Source of the DNA: an uncultured Clostridia bacterium
Lineage (GTDB): Bacteria; Bacillota; Clostridia; Christensenellales; CASEPJ01
Assembly (NCBI GenBank): GCA_949289715.1
Contig: CASEPJ010000130.1
Coordinates: 1-9,502, forward strand
Reading direction: 5' to 3'
Length of the DNA stretch: 9,502 bases
The notes beneath the pieces are model-generated. The model did no database searches and was not told where the DNA came from. It saw only the letters and a program-made list of their open reading frames with translations. How positions within the stretch are numbered: the first letter of the stretch is position 1; the number at the start of each line of letters is the position of its first letter. The position numbers and the translations under genes are program-made. This document shows positions 7,850-9,502 of the stretch, in pieces.

Positions 7850-9096
7850 TTAAACCTCCCGTTAACCATTGTCATAATACATTTTCCATAAACGTCATAA
7901 TTTTCAAAAGGAGTTATTTTACCTTTCGATAAAAATTCATTACCTTTTATTTTATAATTATTGTCTATATCCCAAACTGCAAAATTTGCTACTGCACCAA
8001 CAATAAACGGTTGATTGATTTTAAATCTCTTACAAGGATTAATCCACATTAATTCCATTGCTTTCTTTAAAGAAATTATTCCGCTCTTAACTAAATAGGT
8101 ATAAATAAGCGGGAAAGATACTTCCAAACCGGAAACTCCCATAAGACTGCCGGATAATCCTTTGGATTTTTCTTCAAGAGAATGAGGAGCATGGTCGGTG
8201 GCAATAATGTCTATAGTGCCGTCCTTTAATCCGTTCAGCAATGAAAGTCTGTCTTCTTCGCTTCTTAACGGAGGATTCATCTTAAACCTTCCGTCTTCAT
8301 CCAAATTTTTTTCCGATAGAAGTAGATAATGAGGCGCTGTTTCGCAAGTGATGTTTACCCCTTCTTCCTTTGCTTTTTTTATAAGAGCAACGCTTTCTTT
8401 TGTCGATATATGACAAACATGATATTTACAACCCGTTTTTTTTGCCAAGGCAATATCTCGTTCTATCTGTTTATATTCGCTTTTAGAGGATATGCCCAAA
8501 TGATTATGCAGTTTTGCATAATCACCTTCATGAATATAACCGCCTTTCAATAAAGAATTATCTTCACAATGAGCTGCTATCAACACATCGTTTTCTTTTG
8601 CCTTTTCCATCGCTTTTAACATTATATTTTCGTCTTGAACTCCTTTTCCGTCATCGGAAAAAGCAACAGCGTAATTTTTCAATTTACTAAAATCGGTTAA
8701 TTTTTCTCCTTTTTCTTCTACAGTTATTGTAGCATAAGGATACACGTTACAGTTTGCGGTTTCGTCTATTATTTTTTTTTCAAAAAGAATATTTTCTTCC
8801 GAATCGGGGAAAGGATTTAAATTAGGCATTGCGCAAACTGATGTAAATCCTCCTCTTACTGCGGCTGCAGTCCCCGAATATATGCTTTCTTTATAAAAAA
8901 AGCCGGGTTCTCTTAGGTGAACGTGAACGTCAACTAACCCCGGCAAAATAATTTTATCTTTTAAATTAAAGCTTTTATCGTATGAATGAAAAGGAGAATT
9001 AAAAAAAGAAACAATGCGCCCGTTTTCTATTATGATATTCGTTTTAACCAAATCGCCGTTTAAAAAAACATTGGCGTCTGATAATAAAATTTTCAT
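7822..9096 (-). CDS. pyrC: Dihydroorotase (type I, zinc amidohydrolase)
   Basis: PyrC cyclises N-carbamoyl-aspartate to dihydroorotate. The 424 residues fit the long type I dihydroorotases of Bacillota (about 428 in B. subtilis) rather than the ~350-residue E. coli type. The N-terminal strands form the small beta-domain; the barrel opens with DVHVHLREPG (56-65), giving zinc ligands H58 and H60. SDDGKGV (147-153) supplies the bridging aspartate, AAHCED (174-179) H176, HVCHIST (226-232) H229, MNPPLR (273-278) substrate contacts, and ATDHAPHS (299-306) the catalytic D301. All key residues are present, which argues against an inactive pseudo-dihydroorotase or an allantoinase. It is the first gene of the operon, with AAAGGAG five bases before the ATG. 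Its last nine codons overlap carA. A run of nine A in the coding strand (8780-8772, residues about 106-109) is the only oddity. Confidence 0.97.
   Translation of the reverse strand: MKILLSDANVFLNGDLVKTNIIIENGRIVSFFNSPFHSYDKSFNLKDKIILPGLVDVHVHLREPGFFYKESIYSGTAAAVRGGFTSVCAMPNLNPFPDSEENILFEKKIIDETANCNVYPYATITVEEKGEKLTDFSKLKNYAVAFSDDGKGVQDENIMLKAMEKAKENDVLIAAHCEDNSLLKGGYIHEGDYAKLHNHLGISSKSEYKQIERDIALAKKTGCKYHVCHISTKESVALIKKAKEEGVNITCETAPHYLLLSEKNLDEDGRFKMNPPLRSEEDRLSLLNGLKDGTIDIIATDHAPHSLEEKSKGLSGSLMGVSGLEVSFPLIYTYLVKSGIISLKKAMELMWINPCKRFKINQPFIVGAVANFAVWDIDNNYKIKGNEFLSKGKITPFENYDVYGKCIMTMVNGRFKWINNSIEK
7855..7860 (-). promoter_or_regulatory. Shine-Dalgarno of carA within pyrC
   Basis: GGGAGG with a five-base spacer precedes the carA ATG at 7849-7847. 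It lies in pyrC codons near the C-terminus and supports the unusual 28-base overlap between the two genes. Confidence 0.85.
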
Positions 9097-9101
9097 AACT
9101 A

Positions 9102-9108
9102 CTCCTTT
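9102..9108 (-). promoter_or_regulatory. Shine-Dalgarno of pyrC
   Basis: AAAGGAG, five bases (TAGTT) before the pyrC ATG, fits a Gram-positive ribosome binding site and fixes the start of the first gene. A minimal start-stop pair ATGTAA sits immediately upstream at 9116-9111; I attach no function to it. Confidence 0.85.
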
Positions 9109-9124
9109 GTTTACATTTCGTTTT

Positions 9125-9153
9125 ATATTATCATATTAATAAAAAAAAGTCAA
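9125..9153 (-). promoter_or_regulatory. Probable sigma-A-type promoter of the pyr operon
   Basis: On the minus strand, TTGACT (9153-9148, 5 of 6 consensus -35 bases) is followed after 17 bases by TAATAT (9130-9125, 4 of 6); GATAAT (9132-9127) is an overlapping alternative with a 15-base spacer and a better -10 match. Transcription would begin near 9118-9119, giving a leader of only about 22 bases that holds little beyond the Shine-Dalgarno. The surrounding DNA is so AT-rich that chance matches are common. It is preferred because of its good -35 and its position directly ahead of pyrC. Confidence 0.55.
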
Positions 9154-9168
9154 ATAAAAAGCAAATTA

Positions 9169-9216
9169 ATTTTAAAATTCATTTTAAAAAGATATTTTAA
9201 AAAGATATTTTAAAAA
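9169..9216. repeat. Four tandem ATTTTAAAA units, 12-13 base period
   Basis: The unit ATTTTAAAA begins at 9169, 9181, 9194 and 9207, so spacings are 12, 13 and 13 bases. The last three continue identically as ATTTTAAAAA, the middle two separated by GAT. Each core contains the self-complementary TTTTAAAA. The block lies 16-63 bases upstream of the proposed -35 box. It could be an AT-rich UP-like element, repeated binding sites, or simple replication slippage; the sequence alone cannot decide. Confidence 0.7.
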
Positions 9217-9228
9217 TTAAATTTACCA

Positions 9229-9248
9229 TAATAAACACCTGTTTATTA
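9229..9248. promoter_or_regulatory. 20-base perfect inverted repeat, possible operator
   Basis: TAATAAACA (9229-9237) and TGTTTATTA (9240-9248) are perfect 9-base arms around CC. The two-base centre makes it a DNA dyad more like a repressor half-site pair than an RNA hairpin, and no T-run follows, so it is not a terminator. On the minus strand it fills the space between TTGATT (9253-9248) and TATGGT (9230-9225), a weak promoter-like pair. No regulator family is recognised from the arms. Confidence 0.45.
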
Positions 9249-9258
9249 ATCAAATTTT

Positions 9259-9275
9259 TTTAATATTATATTAAA
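9259..9275. repeat. 17-base all-AT inverted repeat
   Basis: TTTAATAT (9259-9266) and ATATTAAA (9268-9275) are 8-base arms around one T. In DNA made almost only of A and T such a palindrome may arise by chance, but it lies next to the dyad at 9229-9248 and could belong to the same control region. Confidence 0.35.
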
Positions 9276-9502
9276 TTTAACTTATATTAACCTTAAAAAT
9301 AAATGATAATTTTTTTGCTCCTTTCAATTAAATTATAATGATTTAACGGTTTCCATAATTTTAAAATAAAAATTAAATTAAAAATATTAAATAAATTTTA
9401 ACAAATTAAAAAAACACACATAATTTAAAAAGTTGATACTCATATAATTAAATTCAAACCAACTGCGTAGCTAGTAAAAATCAAGTTAAAAGTATAAAAA
9501 AA

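Larger units (their letters stand above)
9097..9502. other. Very AT-rich non-coding region upstream of pyrC
   Basis: These 406 bases hold no convincing gene on either strand; all frames are closed frequently. Besides the promoter, tandem units and dyads listed separately, I see an orphan Shine-Dalgarno-like AAAGGAG on the minus strand at 9324-9318 with no usable start after it, and a slightly more GC-rich island at about 9455-9475. No GC-rich hairpin followed by T, no T-box and no PyrR-type binding loop is recognisable. The gene beyond the right edge is unknown. Confidence 0.75.

Noticed and set aside
1..9096. Several open frames of 60-107 codons on the plus strand and short antisense frames
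   Set aside because: They lie opposite strongly conserved pyr genes, lack family motifs and mostly lack Shine-Dalgarno sites; they are shadows of the minus-strand coding.
9141..9153. T8 run on the minus strand as a terminator tail
   Set aside because: No stable GC-containing hairpin precedes it, only AT palindromes; it fits better as the promoter spacer after TTGACT.
9169..9216. Tandem repeat as CRISPR or replication-origin iterons
   Set aside because: The units are too short, with only 2-4 bases between cores, and no cas, rep or dnaA gene is present.
9332..9339. Overlapping TATAAT boxes on both strands, and further ones at 9265-9270 and 9443-9448
   Set aside because: None has a credible -35 box at 16-18 bases, and such hexamers are expected by chance in DNA this AT-rich.
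9097..9502. PyrR leader, T-box or other riboswitch upstream of pyrC
   Set aside because: No conserved loop sequence, no GC stem and no terminator/antiterminator pair could be seen; the region is nearly all A and T.

Overview
The window is almost entirely one tightly packed operon on the minus strand for de novo UMP (pyrimidine) synthesis. Read in the direction of transcription, from right to left, the order is pyrC - carA - carB - pyrK - pyrD - pyrF - pyrE - pyrB. The last gene runs off the left edge after 185 codons. No gene is supported on the plus strand, and I found no RNA gene, mobile element or CRISPR array.

The organism is probably a low-GC Gram-positive bacterium (Bacillota, Clostridia- or Bacilli-like). 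The DNA is AT-rich, extremely so between genes. Every gene has a good Shine-Dalgarno sequence. The dihydroorotate dehydrogenase is the two-subunit class 1B type (PyrD with the iron-sulfur flavoprotein PyrK). From memory, PyrE, PyrF and PyrD closely resemble the Bacillus subtilis proteins. This is inference from protein character; I cannot name a genus.

Layout: 1-557 is pyrB (partial), 565-1197 pyrE, 1215-1916 pyrF, 1916-2827 pyrD, 2821-3555 pyrK, 3583-6762 carB, 6755-7849 carA and 7822-9096 pyrC. Neighbouring genes overlap (28, 8, 7 and 1 bases) or are separated by only 7-27 bases, so one mRNA with translational coupling is expected. Positions 9097-9502 are a very AT-rich non-coding stretch holding the probable operon promoter (9125-9153), a short tandem repeat and two dyads that could be operators.

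Together the genes cover all six steps. CarA and CarB make carbamoyl phosphate from glutamine, bicarbonate and ATP. PyrB joins it to aspartate, PyrC closes the ring to dihydroorotate, PyrD-PyrK oxidise that to orotate with NAD+, PyrE adds phosphoribose from PRPP, and PyrF decarboxylates OMP to UMP. The gene order is that of the B. subtilis pyr operon with pyrB moved from the front to the back. The regulator gene pyrR, the permease gene pyrP and a recognisable PyrR attenuator are all absent from the visible 5' side.

This is core metabolism, and I do not see a new biological system. The points worth a second look are the rotated gene order, the apparent lack of the usual attenuation leader, the repeats and dyads upstream of pyrC, and a 20-base tandem duplication at the carB/pyrK junction that seems to have supplied the pyrK ribosome binding site.
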